This document shows, in pieces, positions 1-12,023 of a DNA stretch of 64,000 bases. The first letter of the stretch is position 1, and the number at the start of each line of letters is the position of its first letter. A program made the position numbers and the translations under genes. Origin of the DNA: Crotophaga sulcirostris. Taxonomy: Eukaryota > Chordata > Aves > Cuculiformes > Crotophagidae. The notes under the pieces were generated by a model. It saw nothing but the letters and a program-made list of their open reading frames with translations. It was not told where the DNA came from and ran no database searches. The stretch is from positions 30,513-94,512 of the forward strand of contig VYZB01000758.1 of NCBI GenBank assembly GCA_013397455.1. The letters are read 5' to 3'.

Positions 1-567
1 CAAGGAGCAGCCGCTGCTGGGACAGAAAGCGGAACGGGTGAAGCTCAGGCTTGTCCAAGGCTCTGAACCAAGGCAGGTGCCTCCCTGCAGCCGGAGCACG
101 TTTAGACATCCATGGGGGTCAGCCAGGGCTTGGAGGGACAGGAGGAAAACCAGCACCCACAGAGAAGATACCCTGACTCAGTCTTACGAGCTCCCCCAAA
201 CACCTCTCCCTCGCCACCCTAACAGTGGCCTCACAGCATCTCTGAATGTGGTGTGCTGCAGCAGTGAGACAGAAAGGGAAGGTGATGTGGTGCTAGGGTG
301 AGATAATCTCTTGCCTTGGCGAGGACGGTGAGATTTCTTCCCCACACCAGGTAAATGTCAGTGCTTTCATGCTCCAGTTTGTTTCGTAGGCATAGCTGCT
401 GCGTGGAGGCAATAGGATAGAGCTCTTTGGAAAGCTGAGGTTCCCGTTCTCCTCCAGAGTCCAGCCTGTCTCTAACCTAGGCAAAAAGGTGTCTTAGAGA
501 GATAGAGTGGTGAGCCCCCAAAAGCCAAAGACTAATTGTGCGCTCTCTCTCACTCTTCTCCTCCAAG
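1..567 (+). other. SST: 3' part of SST intron 1
   Basis: This sequence precedes the somatostatin coding exon. I see no match to the expected first exon (signal peptide plus the start of the prosegment), so exon 1 lies left of the window. Vertebrate SST genes have a single coding-region intron between the Gln and Glu codons of the prosegment (family knowledge), which fits the acceptor at 566-567. Short open frames at 38-301 and 293-484 show no family features and are probably chance. Confidence 0.8.
532..567 (+). other. SST: SST splice acceptor with branch-point candidate
   Basis: A pyrimidine-rich tract (about 541-564, rich in CTCTCT) ends in CCAAG, with AG at 566-567 directly before the Glu-Leu-Ala-Lys codons. 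A CTAAT branch-point-like motif at 532-536 sits about 32 bases upstream of the junction, which is a normal distance. The junction is phase 0, matching the known SST intron position. The branch point is inferred from motif and spacing only. Confidence 0.75.
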
Positions 568-780
568 GAACTGGCCAAGTACTTTTTAGCAGAACTTCTC
601 TCAGAGCCAGGCCAGACAGAAAATGAAGCTCTGGAGTCTGAGGACTTTTCCCGAGGGGCTGAGCAAGACGAAGTGAGACTGGAGCTGGAGCGCTCGGCTA
701 ACTCAAACCCTGCTCTGGCACCCCGGGAACGCAAAGCAGGTTGCAAAAACTTCTTCTGGAAAACTTTCACTTCCTGCTAG
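568..780 (+). CDS. SST: Preprosomatostatin, exon 2 (C-terminal 70 residues)
   Basis: This exon encodes the C-terminal part of preprosomatostatin, the precursor of the secreted peptide hormone that inhibits release of growth hormone, insulin, glucagon and other hormones through SSTR G-protein-coupled receptors. The exon begins [14 protein letters not shown], a conserved prosegment block. SST-28 occupies exon residues 43-70 (694-777) and SST-14 residues 57-70 (736-777), with the sequence [14 protein letters not shown]. The two cysteines of SST-14 (its residues 3 and 14) form the ring disulfide, and FWKT is the receptor-binding turn. An Arg-Lys pair just before SST-14 and a single Arg before SANSNPAL are the expected cleavage sites for SST-14 and SST-28. 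Leu in NSNPAL replaces the mammalian Met and is typical of birds. The stop codon is TAG at 778-780. The open frame continues 5' of 568, but that part is intron. Nothing looks broken. The signal peptide is in exon 1, outside the window. Confidence 0.98.
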
Positions 781-936
781 CTTTTAAAACCTACCTCTCG
801 TCCCCATCCACCCCTGCCTTCTTCCTAACCCCACACCCTGAGCAGAACATTCACCGCAAGAGGAGAAGACTGTAAATACACATTCCACTGTTATGGTGAA
901 ATTAAACAAAATTTGAGTTTGATTTCCTGTTGTTTT

Positions 937-942
937 AATAAA
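937..942 (+). terminator. SST: Poly(A) signal 1 of SST
   Basis: AATAAA lies 157 bases after the stop codon. It is followed by a T-rich/GT stretch (TTTCTGTTCCAATTGT, then GAGTTGTGATTCTG), which fits a downstream element. The distance matches the short 3' UTR usual for SST mRNAs. Confidence 0.8.
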
Positions 943-1047
943 ACTTTCTGTTCCAATTGTACATGAATTGCTTGAGTTGTGATTCTGACTAGTTCTGACA
1001 TGCACTCTGCAGCTCTTTCAGATGTACTATTTTTAATTCTTTGTTGC

Positions 1048-1053
1048 AATAAA
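1048..1053 (+). terminator. SST: Poly(A) signal 2 of SST
   Basis: A second AATAAA, in the context TTGCAATAAAGTTTATGTTT, lies 268 bases after the stop codon and is followed by GT-rich sequence (TGATTCTGAGACTTGGTGTC). It could be the distal or the main cleavage signal. Sequence alone does not decide. Confidence 0.65.
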
Positions 1054-1075
1054 GTTTATGTTTCAAACGGTGATT

Positions 1076-4000
1076 CTGAGACTTGGTGTCAATGAGAAAA
1101 TCACTTAGGCTTACTTGTCTTCAAACTGCTGGCTGTCACAGGGCAGTGGCAGCAAGCAGCATGTACTTTCACACATATGCACACACACCTTTTTCTTGCT
1201 GTGGTCTTTCCAAGGGACCTAGAAACACAGCGGTGTTTTAGACATTAAATGCCTGTAATCGTCGCTCAGTCAAAATCACAGCACTGGCACTTCAGTCAGT
1301 CTTAGAGGATTTACATCCGTCACCAGAGGCATCATTATAAATCACAGCTGTGTACCTTCAAGTGATGGGGGATCATAAAAGTGATTCAGAATACATATTT
1401 ACCCCCCGAATACCTTATACCCTCTTTAGCTACGAAAACTGAAAGGGTTATTTATCTCACGAATTTTACTCCTTGCAACATGTATGACAAACACTGCTTC
1501 TGGGATTCCATCAAAAATTTTCCTTTGTTTTGCTGTGCATGGGGAGGTTTAGCATCCCTGTAAAGATGAGATGGTAACCCCATACTGTAAACCCCCTCCA
1601 TCTGACAAATTGGTTGTCGCTAAAGGCTATATTAAAAGCTTTGGTAAGGTAGGAGATAGCATTGGGAAAAAGATACACATCTCTCAATGGAAGAGAAATT
1701 CTTCCTGCTTTTGCAGAGTCTCTTCCCTTTCTGACTGTGCTCGTTTGTGACATGCAGTCGTGAGTGAGTGAGAACTGTAGAGCATGTGTGCTGCGTAAAG
1801 GACTCATGTCACTTTGATGAGAAAGTCATCATTCGAGATTAAAGGTAGCAAACACTTTGTAAGCATAATATGTGAAGGAAATGTGAAAAATGGGCAATCT
1901 TAGAAATGTTTACATGTGAAAACGTGAGCATGACAGAGATGCAGGCGGATTCCCCAGCTGAAGGCATGTTAAGTCATTTCTGGTCCCTGCTGAGTGTAGC
2001 GCTGTGTGGGGCATCATTCTTGATGGTTTGTGGGCTGTTGCTTTTATTCTTGGTCTGTGCTATACCTGGGGACAGGGGTTTGTTAGACTCGAATTGGTGG
2101 CAGGTGAATCCCTTGTCGTTAGGTGCTATAGCCTCCTTTGTGAGAGGGACAGGTTTTGTGGTAAAGACTTGAAGGAATGGATGGTCCTTGCCTTCCAGTG
2201 CCGTCTGTGCTGTTCGATGGCGTTCAAGGACTCTGCCCTCTTTACCCAGCCCGGGCAGGTTGCAGGCTGAGCAGGGAACAGTGATCCTCCTGGCACTGCG
2301 AGGGGACACAGGGAGTACCACTGCACACGGAGAGACCTTTTTCACCACGTGGATTTCTGTTGCTGGTGCAGCTGTGGAGGGTGAAGCACTAACTCACCCC
2401 CGAGAGGGAAGAAGTTTGGGGGTGAAGCCGTCAAAAAAACATTCAAAAGCACAAATCATGTAGATATTTTTTCAGTCTTAAAAGCACACAAGATGAGAAT
2501 AGGACCTCTTTTGAAAGCACAGACACAGATTCTCTGAGGAGAGAGTAACAGTCCTAGCTCATATCCGATTCCTTTGCTGCTGTTCATCATCAAAGGAAGA
2601 GATTTTAGGGGATTCAGTAAAGCAGACACGTCCCCATCCCTAGCTACTTGCTCTTGTTATGACTGAGTTTCCACTTAGCTTTCAAAAAGCAGCTAAATCT
2701 TCACTACTGAGGCAGCCTCAAGACAGCAGCTACAGGAACAAAAAGGGCTTTGAGGTGCCAGAAGCTTAAATATTCTTATGCACCGAGTCCATCATTCATG
2801 GGTTATAAACAGACGACTGCTTGCCTGAGGCTTTTCCTCTTGGTCACTGTGCTCAGCCAGTGCTTCTGAAGGGAGTTAAATCTTGCCGTTTGCTGGAATG
2901 AAACCCATCACAAAAAGGGATGCAGATGATTCTCAAGCACAAGCAGGAATTAAAGAGAGTGTGATTCACACACTACATCAGCCTTTTTCAGCAATACAGT
3001 TGCTATCACGTCACAGCAGCTTCTACAAGGCTTGATAAAGCTATACTGGCAGGCTCATACGCGAATGACCTCAGCCTCAGAGGTGGCTCCGGGGCAGGTA
3101 ATACAGTGCCACCACATATAATTTCACTGCAATCCCATGTGCTGGGAGACACACAAACACAATGCAAGACATGGTCTTGCCCTGCTGAAGTAAAAAAGAC
3201 TGATAAGACAAAGAGAGATTTATTGCTTCTCTTTGATCGGTGGGAGTTACGGAGTAAAGAGATTAAAGAGCTGTATCTAATCCCAGGCTGGGAAGTCTTG
3301 CTAAGCAAGGCTGAATCCGGGATGAGCATATAGCTCGTGGTCAGCTCCCATGGGCTGGAGGTGATGAAAAAAGAAACAATTTTTGAGAGAGGTTTTCAAG
3401 TGGTGTTATCTGCAGCTCAGAGCTGAAGGTCTACTGAGAAGCAGCCTCAGAATGGGCCTGGAGGAGGTTAAGGGTTGCGATGATACAGAAGCAGCTGATT
3501 CATCTACCCTCTTGCACTCGGTGTCACGGGCAGACCCAGAGCCATCAACATTCCAGCTGATGCCTTCAACCCAGTGATTCATCTAAGGCAGTGGAGGGAA
3601 ATGTTCATGAGGAACCACATAAAAGGGCTTGAAACTGCTGTCTGAAGAGTTGCTTTTAATGAAATCTAGAAGAGGTTTTTTTAAGGCCTGGAAACACACA
3701 TACCCTTGGTGGGAAGTCAGTGATCATCTTCTCAGCCATATCCAGCAGCAAACTCTCTGACTAATGATGCCAGGGAAGCTCATTTACCCTAGCAAGCAGG
3801 CCAGAATTTTTTTTTTTTTATGTGTAGGCCAAATTAGTTAAAAAGACATCTTCCTTGGCCTACATGGCTTTTTGGTTACAGACAGCTTAAAGCAAATCTA
3901 GCTATGGTGCAGAGAAAGTACTTCTGTGATCCAGATTTCCTAGTCTGGGTCTAGCCTGGACCAGCTTACTCCTTTTGGCTCCACAGAAAATGTGCACAGC

Positions 4001-6204
4001 CTGGACCCACGGGCAGAACTACCTCTCACCCGTAACAGCCTGTAAGATGCTCTGCTCTGCCTTTGCATTTATTCTGCCTCTGTGGCTCCTAGCAGTCGTT
4101 ACACCGTCACTCTTTTCCACAGCCAACAAAAGCACCTCAAATACCTAGGTCCTTGCTCTAACCACAGGAATTTTCTTCCCTTTCACCCTGCCCAGATTCT
4201 AATACCTCTGGGGAGCACAAGAACAACCCCCAGCTCCTCTATGGTTCAGCACCAGACATTTGGAGAGAAGAGTTTGTTGCTGCAATTGAGTCCTAACTCT
4301 TTAAAAGCAAAGCAGCAGAATGTTTATAGACCAGGGTGAGAAAAGATATACCTAGGCAATAAAAGTTATTATGATAAAGGAACAGACTGTACTGTCTGAA
4401 CTGCTTCTGTCTCTTAAACCACTTCTCACCAGAATAATACAATAAAAGTCACTTACACTAAGGATTTTCTTCTCCTTTGTCTTTGTTTTAATAGGGAATT
4501 ATCTTTTACCTTTTGTCAAACCCTAATTGTATTTCTGAGAACAGTTGTTTGGCCAGAGGTTGTGTGTACCTCAGAAGAGATTTTTGATCCCATGCTTAGG
4601 CGATTTATCCTACAAATAACCTCTAGAACACAAAAGAAATCAACAAGGTTATAAAAAAAAAAGTCAGGTTCAATTTTTCTCATACATACACTACAAAGGC
4701 TTGTTTGTACCTTGAACAAGTATTTCCAAGATAATCTGACAAACAAACCCACCTGGTCATTCAGTTAATGTAATTAACATAATGAAGGTCTCTGGTACTT
4801 CCTACTGAGAGAATCCCTGAGAAAGCATATAAAGGTGCATTAAAATTCACACTTTTCTCACCACTTGTGTTGGTGGCTGGACGAGAGATGGAGAGAGTGA
4901 CTTGCTCCTGCACACAAAATCAGAGCATCTCTCCTGATGCTCTCCGCTGCATGCCTCCCCCTCCTTACAGCTGCTTTTTGAAGGTGGAAGCTTGTTGCTC
5001 TCCACGCTCCTACTCCCCAGTCCTGACAAAGCATTCCTGGGAGGTGAGCCGAGAGATGCCTCTGCATCCTCCTTTGCTCGTCCCTCAACACTTGTTAGGA
5101 GTCATCCAGGCACAGAGCAGAAGTCAGTGAACTCCCATGCCTAACTAATCTGTGCCCCACGGTAGAGCTCTACTACACAGCTCAGTGTTCTGCCTTCAAG
5201 GAAAATCCTTTTTCTCAGCATTGAGGTTTAAGGAAGAAAAAGACTACCCCTGGATACTGGCCATCCTATTTGCAAGGCTCTTCTGTAAAACTTCACTACC
5301 TCCTCTTTTTCAACTCCCACACTTCTTGTGCTCGTCAGGATTTGTGATTTTTTCTTTCCACGGGCTTAAATACAATATTACTCTCCCAGCTGCTCTGCTC
5401 CTCACACTTGCCTCCTCCCCTAAGGGAGCAATGTGAGGGGACATCTCTGAGCAGACGTACAGGAATGGGGTGCACTGCAACCAGCAGAGACAGAAAAAGA
5501 GCATAGATTGTCTCATTTCTTGTCTCTATCTGAAGCTCAGGATGAGTGTCCTCTTTGCCAGAGGTTGTCTGAGCTCTGGGTACGACACCAATGCAGAGAG
5601 GTGGGCTGGAGACAGGAGTGCTGCAAAAGGTTTTCCTCAGAGCAGGACTTTTGGGAACAGAACTGTGTGAGGGTGCAGGCACTGCTGTTGCAATGACAGA
5701 GATTTTTCTCCAAAACTAAGAGTTTTCTTTTCATTTCCAAAGGGCATTTCTCATGTTAGAATTGCCAATTTTTACCAGGTTAGAAGAAAGTTTGATAAAA
5801 TGAAGTAAGTGAAACGTTCTATCTAGAAGTAAATGTAGCGGTGTTCGTTCTAATGACAGCCTGTAAGAAACTACTTCCATAAATATCTTCTAGCGCTGGC
5901 TATAGTTTTTATTGTTGTTCAACAACCAAAACCAACTTTTTATTCTCTCAAGTCTTTTGAAACTTCGCAGTCTAAGCACCAAAACCAGGGGCAGTGGAAG
6001 GAACCGCTACGTCCAGTTAAAGGCTCAGAGGTCCAGATGGCCCACGGTGGTGGCAATTTGCCAAAATATATGGCAGTCACTGCTTTCCTGAACACCAGAG
6101 CTCCAGACTGCATCTTCCACAGCTTGAATAAACAATCCCTGGAGGCAACGGTGGCTGCAGGCTGAAATTATTCTGGAAATGGTGGGAGATGTGTAATGCA
6201 GCAA
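1076..6204. other. Intergenic, downstream of SST
   Basis: I see no coding exon, RNA gene or recognisable transposon here. Open frames are short, overlap on both strands and lack domain motifs. There is a T run at about 3808-3819. The sequence is ordinary unique-looking DNA. Confidence 0.6.
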
Positions 6205-6676
6205 AGTCTCGTAGAATTACCTCCATCATTAATTCCCTTATTTGCCACATTAGAAGTGGTGATACTGACGCCAGCATCCAGGCAATGAAAGAAATTGAGG
6301 AGATTCTGGAACAGAAAAACTAAGCAGAAACCATGTCTGGGCACATTAATGTGTTCCTTGAACACAGCTTTCAATCAGTCAAGTTTATCACCCAAGAAAA
6401 AGAGGCAGATAAAAAATGAAGGAAGGAACAAATCATTCTGAAACGTAACTGTGTCATAACTGTTCTTTTCCCAGGAAACAAAACTGACTTCGGAGGCTTC
6501 AGTACAAAGACTCAAGGATGTGATGAATAATGTCTTAATGCTAGACTTCCTGGACCGAAACCTACTGGAAGATTTGAAGTTCATACAGTCTATTAATGTC
6601 CTCATGAACAGGGTGTTAGAAAAATCTGATAAGACAAGGATTTTATTTTTTTGTGCCTTGCTGAAGCTGCTCAATG
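6205..6676 (+). pseudogene. CKAP5: CKAP5 (XMAP215/ch-TOG)-derived pseudogene fragment
   Basis: Translation matches, in order, a stretch of the C-terminal part of CKAP5, a TOG-domain microtubule polymerase. In the first frame (codons in phase with 6225) I read SGDTDASIQAMKEIEEILEQ, then a TAA stop (6321-6323) where CKAP5 has Lys, then AETMSGHINVFLEHSF, then a TGA stop (6417-6419), then KEQIILKR. One extra base in the CCCAG at 6470-6474 shifts the frame. The match then continues as ETKLTSEASVQRLKDVM and, further on, INVLMNRVLEKSDKTRIL and ALLKLL. The corresponding CKAP5 blocks, from memory, include SIQALTQIDEVLRQ, AEAMSGHI, LKDLMHG and VKVLEKSDQTNIL. About 155 codons align without an intron, so this looks like a processed copy. 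No poly(A) tail or start codon is visible and both ends fade out. Divergence from CKAP5, a very conserved protein, is high, so the copy is old or came from a lost paralogue. It is not functional: it has two stops and one frameshift. Confidence 0.8.
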
Positions 6677-9600
6677 GTAACCAGTTGTATAATGAGACTA
6701 CCAAAGGCAAAGGTTGCAACAGAAAATTCATTAGAGAAAGTGATTTTTATAAGTTTCTCTTTTCTGTTAAGTAAAATCAATGAGACTTAGAATTTCACAC
6801 CCACTTTCATTTGTCAAAGTGAAAGGTTTTAGGAAAGCAGAGTTGCTATGGACAACTGCGGAGTTCCAATGCCTCATCCCAGCCCACCCTTTCCAGAATG
6901 CCCAAGAACTCTGCTTTCTCATGTAAAACAATCTTGTCTTTAACATCACTCTTGCTTTTAAATTCCCAAAGTAGTAGCCCTCAGGTTTGTGTCATATATA
7001 AAAGTAAACACTTCAAGGATGCTCTCTAAATTACAAAGTTTATCTCTTAATAGACAATTCAGTCAATTAAAAAATGCTATTATGCTTTGGTATTGCGGCA
7101 GAGCAAGCCAGCCACTCAGAGAACATGGCAAACCAATATTTTTAATCGAAATAATGAAAAAGCAATACACAGTCTGATTACTAGTCGAAAAGAAAAACAC
7201 ACCCCTGTGATCTCAAAGCATAATTACCCTTTACGAATGGCCAAAATTACTTACTTTTTGTTGTCTCTGTTTCTCTCTACCACTGCTACGAAGTTACAAT
7301 CACCGTCTCACCTACCCCATTCATCCCGTGTTCTATCTTCCCCGGACTGCTCCAGTATCCATGAAATCAGGTTCTGGTACATCCATTTCCAGTTTCTGTC
7401 TTACCTTCCATCTTTCCCCCCAGATGAAGGGTTCACAATGAGTATATGGCTTAAACGAATATTTATTCTTTGATTCCTTCCTACTCTGCCCTTGGACAAC
7501 ACTCTCTTTTTATGCTAAAGGGCATAAGCTTTTTTTGAGTGGAGTGGAGTTGTGTAGCTTATATTGAACACAAATGACGGCTTTCAAAAAGTAAATTTAT
7601 GTACCTGTTGAACCATGAAGTCAGGTGACTGGACATGCTGTTCCAGGAGGTTTCCTTCAGTACTCTTCTCTCTTTTTGCTGGTGGCCAGTGCCTTACGAA
7701 CATCTTCCTTTCCACTAGGTCCTGGAAGCGCTCTGCATGGATTTATGAACATCATTCCAGTATACTTACCATGGAGTGCTCTCTAGCTACTGTCAAGTCA
7801 CTCAGGTCACGCCGTAGCTTGCCTAGAAATTGTGTGTCCCTTGCAAAAGCCTAGGTAGCAATACGCTGTCATCAGGCTGTCCTGATCCATACTGTAGCTG
7901 CACTGATATGCTTATGCCACATACTGTATTTTAGCAGGGCAACAAAGGCAAACTTGTCTTCCATAACAATGAAGGCATAGTCTTCTCCTTAAGGCTCCAG
8001 AGACAGTATAAAATAAGGCAAAGTCAAGTATTTAGATACCTTTGAATATTAAGCAGACAGGCAGAATACAAATAGAGTACATCAGGGCCCTTGTCAGCAG
8101 TCAGAACCATCCAGCAGTGTGTGCAGCACAAAGCCAGAGGCAGGTGACAGTCCCTATCCTGCAGATATTACATGTGATAGGACAGAAGTGCATCAGCAGA
8201 GATGCTCTATAGTTCTACAGGAGCAAGGAGCCTCTGAAACAGAGGTACAGATTCTGAGCAGCAACCAGGAGAGCCCCGAACATCAAGATCTACAAGTTGT
8301 TCTTTGCTCCTCCTTGCCCCTAGAGGACAACAGCATGCAAAGGGCTAGTACAGGGCTAAGTGTTTTCTGTTTTTACTGGATTTTACAACCACATTCAGTA
8401 CTGTTAGAAAGAGAGTAAGGGTTAGAAACATGCTTTGCACTCAGATCTGGAGCGTGGAGGTCTGTGTCCTGGAAAAGCTTCCTCCATTATATGTACCAAA
8501 GTCTGCCCGGAAATCATTCCTTCTGCCAGAGAGATTTTTACATTTTCAGAGTCCTCCCAGAGACCGAAGAGCAAGTCCCTGCGTGTGAAACAATGGCTAA
8601 GGAATGGGTTCTCTCACATTGTGTGAAATCTTGGTGTCCTAGGATGATCCTCCCAGTACCGCATGCTGAGATTTGCTGGATGGCAATTGATTTTTCCCCC
8701 ATCCTTTCTCTCAGACAACCAGTCCTCCAGGATGTTCATTTTCCCCCCCCCCCAAAGCCTAGAGGAAGACCAAATTGCAAACGAACAACTGAGTCAGAAG
8801 GCAAAGGAGGAGAGCTGTAAAGAGTCCATGAAAGAGAGATGACCTGGTACCTTTTGCTCTTTTCTGGTTTGGTCTTCTGCCCTTTTCCGGAATCATGACC
8901 AAATTGCACACTCAGGGGACAGCAAGGCCAGGGAGATCAATGAATTATAGATGTATACTATATAAACAAGTCAATCAGAGGGATAAAAACATTCAAAAGA
9001 ACCACACTAATTAAAACTATAATAATTCAGGTAAAGAACGTTTATTTAAAATGGTGCAATTACAGCTTTACATTAACTGCAGTGACTAGGTTTAAATTGA
9101 CTGCAACAGTGAAGCGGCTGTGCAAATGCATTTTCTGTAAAGAACTGATATTAGAAAGCCAGCTTGGTGATCTCTCCCTCTCTCAGCCTAATTCTCCATC
9201 TTGTCACTGTAAAATAACCTTTTGGTGTCATTATCTTGTAGAGTCTTGAAGATGAATACACAATATTGGAGCTAAATTAAATCCCCTTCAGATATTTCTT
9301 TTATTTCAGGCTGTCAAAATTGCTGGTATCAGTCATTCAGTCTTTAGTGCTGACGCTACCACACTTGAGGAGAACATCTGGGGTCCCAAGAGTCATTATA
9401 GGAAAAATAAAAACCTATATTACTATCAGTCAGCAATTAAAAGGCAGGATGGCAAATCCTGCAAGATGCTGAGCCGGCTCGATGGGGAAATCTAATGTGA
9501 GATTTTTGATCCTCTTGGACTCTTTTCTTCTTCAGTAGGTAAATGAGAGGCAAGAAAATACATTTTAAAAAGTGGCAAGAAAATAAATATTCTCCTGCCC

Positions 9601-10494
9601 AGAACTCAGGGAATCTTGTATTAATTCATGCTGGTGCTGATCCAGGAGTAGTACCTGCTCACCACCTACTAGCCATGTCTGCAGGGCTGTGGGGTCAATC
9701 TTGGGTTGGCAGTTCCCAGACAGATTTGGCACTTAAACATACACGGTGTGGCTGAAAGCAGTGCTCACCTTGCGATTAGAAACCTCCGTGGTTGGAACAG
9801 GCTTTACACAGGCGCAGGCAAATCAAAGACGGGAAGGCTCTCTGCACCTGGCATGATTTTGACTTAGCGAAGTCATTGATCTTATCAGCCATGGGCAATT
9901 GTCACAGTCTTTCCCTGACATATGTATATATAGCCACGCTGTAGAAGCATCTTTCCTACAGAACAGCCCACTGTCTAGCAACCAAGACACTAAGTGCTCA
10001 GTGCAGTGATGAAAGCAAACAGATTTACGAACACATGGCGAGTAAAATAGATGAATGCAAACCCTTCCAGATATTTCCGTCCCGAGGCAGGATCGGACCA
10101 GCAGCCAAGGAAATTCTGCTCCACTGACTGCAAAAGATTTTGGACCAGCACGCTCACGTCTGCTCTTATCCTGCCTTTGCTCTGTCTCCTTGTAATGCTT
10201 TGCACAAGGACGTTCACAGCGGGACAGAAACAACCCCAAATATTAGCTCAAGACGCAGTTTCCAGCAATTCTCCAGACAAATCTTTCTCACAGCTCATGC
10301 TGGTGACAGTACAGTGCTCGTCCGGTTCAAAGTATTAGGATGTTGCATGTCTCGCCTGGATTTGATTAAAGGTTGCAAGGAAAGAGACAAGGAGGGAAAG
10401 AAATCATATGTGTGTTCATGCCTACAGGCATAGTCCTATGTGGTTAACTCACGGCACCTTCCAGAGCTGTTCACCCACTCCTGGCTTTTGACCA
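6677..10494. other. Intergenic
   Basis: No exon or known repeat recognised. A weak continuation of the CKAP5 relic after 6676 cannot be excluded, but I cannot align it. A C-homopolymer of 11 lies at 8743-8753. The remaining open frames are short and lack family features. Confidence 0.55.
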
Positions 10495-11075
10495 CAAAAA
10501 GCAATTACCTACCTGCATCCATAATCCTAAGTGCATGATTAAAATTAGAAGCCCTTTGGAAAGAGAATTTCATCTCTCTAATTGGCACCAAACCTTCCTC
10601 TCTTTCTTGTTTACTCAAAGGGTGTGCAAAAATATAGCATGACAGCGAGAGTCACGCGGACCTCACTGCCGCAACAGGCAATATAATTACCTGGCGTGCA
10701 CATTAAGATTAATAAATATTTGCTTTACTTGTGTTTTTACTGTCCACATAAAATGCAAACAATGAGCTTTACTATTTAATCAAATTAGAGCTATAAAACT
10801 ATTTCCCTTTTAGAAGATTCGTTTCTGCTTTGCTGGCAATTTACGTTGATTATTTGAGTCCCATATTCGAAATATGGAAAATAGCAGAAGTGCCACAGTG
10901 CATTAATGGAGCCATAATAGACATGAAGTAATAAAGCATTAAGAGCATGTTTACTTTTAGTACTCTAATGAGGTGAGTGCTTGTTTTTAAAAAAACCAAA
11001 GCCAACTTGTGAAAATTTTTATTTCATTTGAATTATTTTTTAAAACCTACAAAAGAAAAAAAAGCCTTCTTGAAG
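10495..11075. promoter_or_regulatory. Candidate conserved non-coding element
   Basis: This stretch is AT-rich and unusually dense in homeodomain core sites (TAAT/ATTA), for example GCAATTACC, GATTAAAATTAG, CTAATTGG, ATAATTACC, TTAAGATTAATAAATATTTG, AATCAAATTAG and GCATTAATGG. An octamer-like ATGCAAAC (10753-10760) overlaps a SOX-like AACAATG (10758-10764). The composition resembles developmental enhancers that populate gene-poor regions around regulatory or hormone genes. Conservation itself is not visible from one sequence, so this is inference only. Confidence 0.3.
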
Positions 11076-12023
11076 TGTTGCTTTGAAATTTCCTGCAGAG
11101 AGGCCAGATGTTAGGCAGTCACTGAAGACCAAGTTTTCCCTTTTTTTGTCTATTTTTTTTTTCAGGATGCACAGGGCAAGAGGGACCACTCTTACACTGG
11201 ACGCTTATACAACCACTCCCAGAAAATCTCACCATACAGCTAAAGGATTCTATAAACTATCTCGTAGGATACTCTCACCCATCTCTGAGTCGCAAGAGAC
11301 AGAGTTATCATCATTGCCTTGTTTAAGAGATACAATATTCCCTTAAAAACTTCAGTATCATAAGTAAAATACTCAGCATCTTTACATTTACCTGAGACAC
11401 AACACTCCAGTGAGGCAGACTTCAGCTCCTGCCGCTCCCTTGCCTCTGCACAACAAGCACTTTTAATTCCTCTTCTTTATGAATCAGCAACAAAGAAGAA
11501 ACATATTTGAAGCATGATGGAATCTCTGAAGGTCCTACCCCCTGCACAAAGTTGTCAATTTCAAAGTTCAGTCGTATCTGAGTTTTGTCCTGCTGAGTTT
11601 TTAATACTTCAAATGTAAGAGATTGCCCTACCGCTGCCCTGTCCCAGCGTTGTAGTGCTCGTTATGAAGATGTTTTTTACCATACCCTGCTGGTATTGCC
11701 CATACTGTAGCCTGTGCCTGTGGCCTTCTGTCCTGTTAGTGTGAACCTCAGAGAACAGTCCAGCTCCAGCCCCTCGTGCCTTTGGTGGTAAATGACGCTA
11801 CCAGAGACATCCTCCTAGTTCTTCTTGCCTCCAGGGTCAAACAAACCTTACCTTTCCACCTCACCTCAAACCAAGCCAAAATATCCCAGTGACTTCTGAT
11901 GGGATTTCTCCATCTCACTGTGCTTCGAAAAAGGAATTCAGCCAGTCCTCTCTTTGCACCTGCTGATCTTTCCGTCCTGCTTCCACTTTCACCATTCAGC
12001 TAGAGACACAGAGAACTTTAGAA
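11076..12023. other. Intergenic
   Basis: No gene or repeat recognised. A poly-T stretch occurs around 11151-11162. Confidence 0.55.

Larger units (their letters stand above)
781..1075 (+). other. SST: SST 3' untranslated region
   Basis: Sequence follows directly after the SST stop codon and carries two canonical AATAAA hexamers. The end is approximate: cleavage is expected 10-30 bases after whichever hexamer is used, so the UTR may end near 960 or near 1072. A short ORF on the opposite strand (784-1005) is not considered real. Confidence 0.8.

Noticed and set aside
1..300. Possible SST exon 1 at the left edge
   Set aside because: No reading frame here gives the expected signal peptide or the Leu-Arg-Gln-Phe-Leu-Gln-Lys prosegment, so exon 1 must be outside the window.
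6463..6475. TTCTTTTCCCAG as a real splice acceptor of a CKAP5-like exon ending at the GT at 6677
   Set aside because: CKAP5-like sequence continues straight through the supposed acceptor from the left, and the CAG matches a Gln codon of CKAP5. The frame change is explained by one extra base.
9823..10239. 138-codon minus-strand frame with several Cys residues
   Set aside because: Cys spacing does not form a known zinc-binding or secreted-peptide pattern. There is no start context and an overlapping plus-strand frame is open too.
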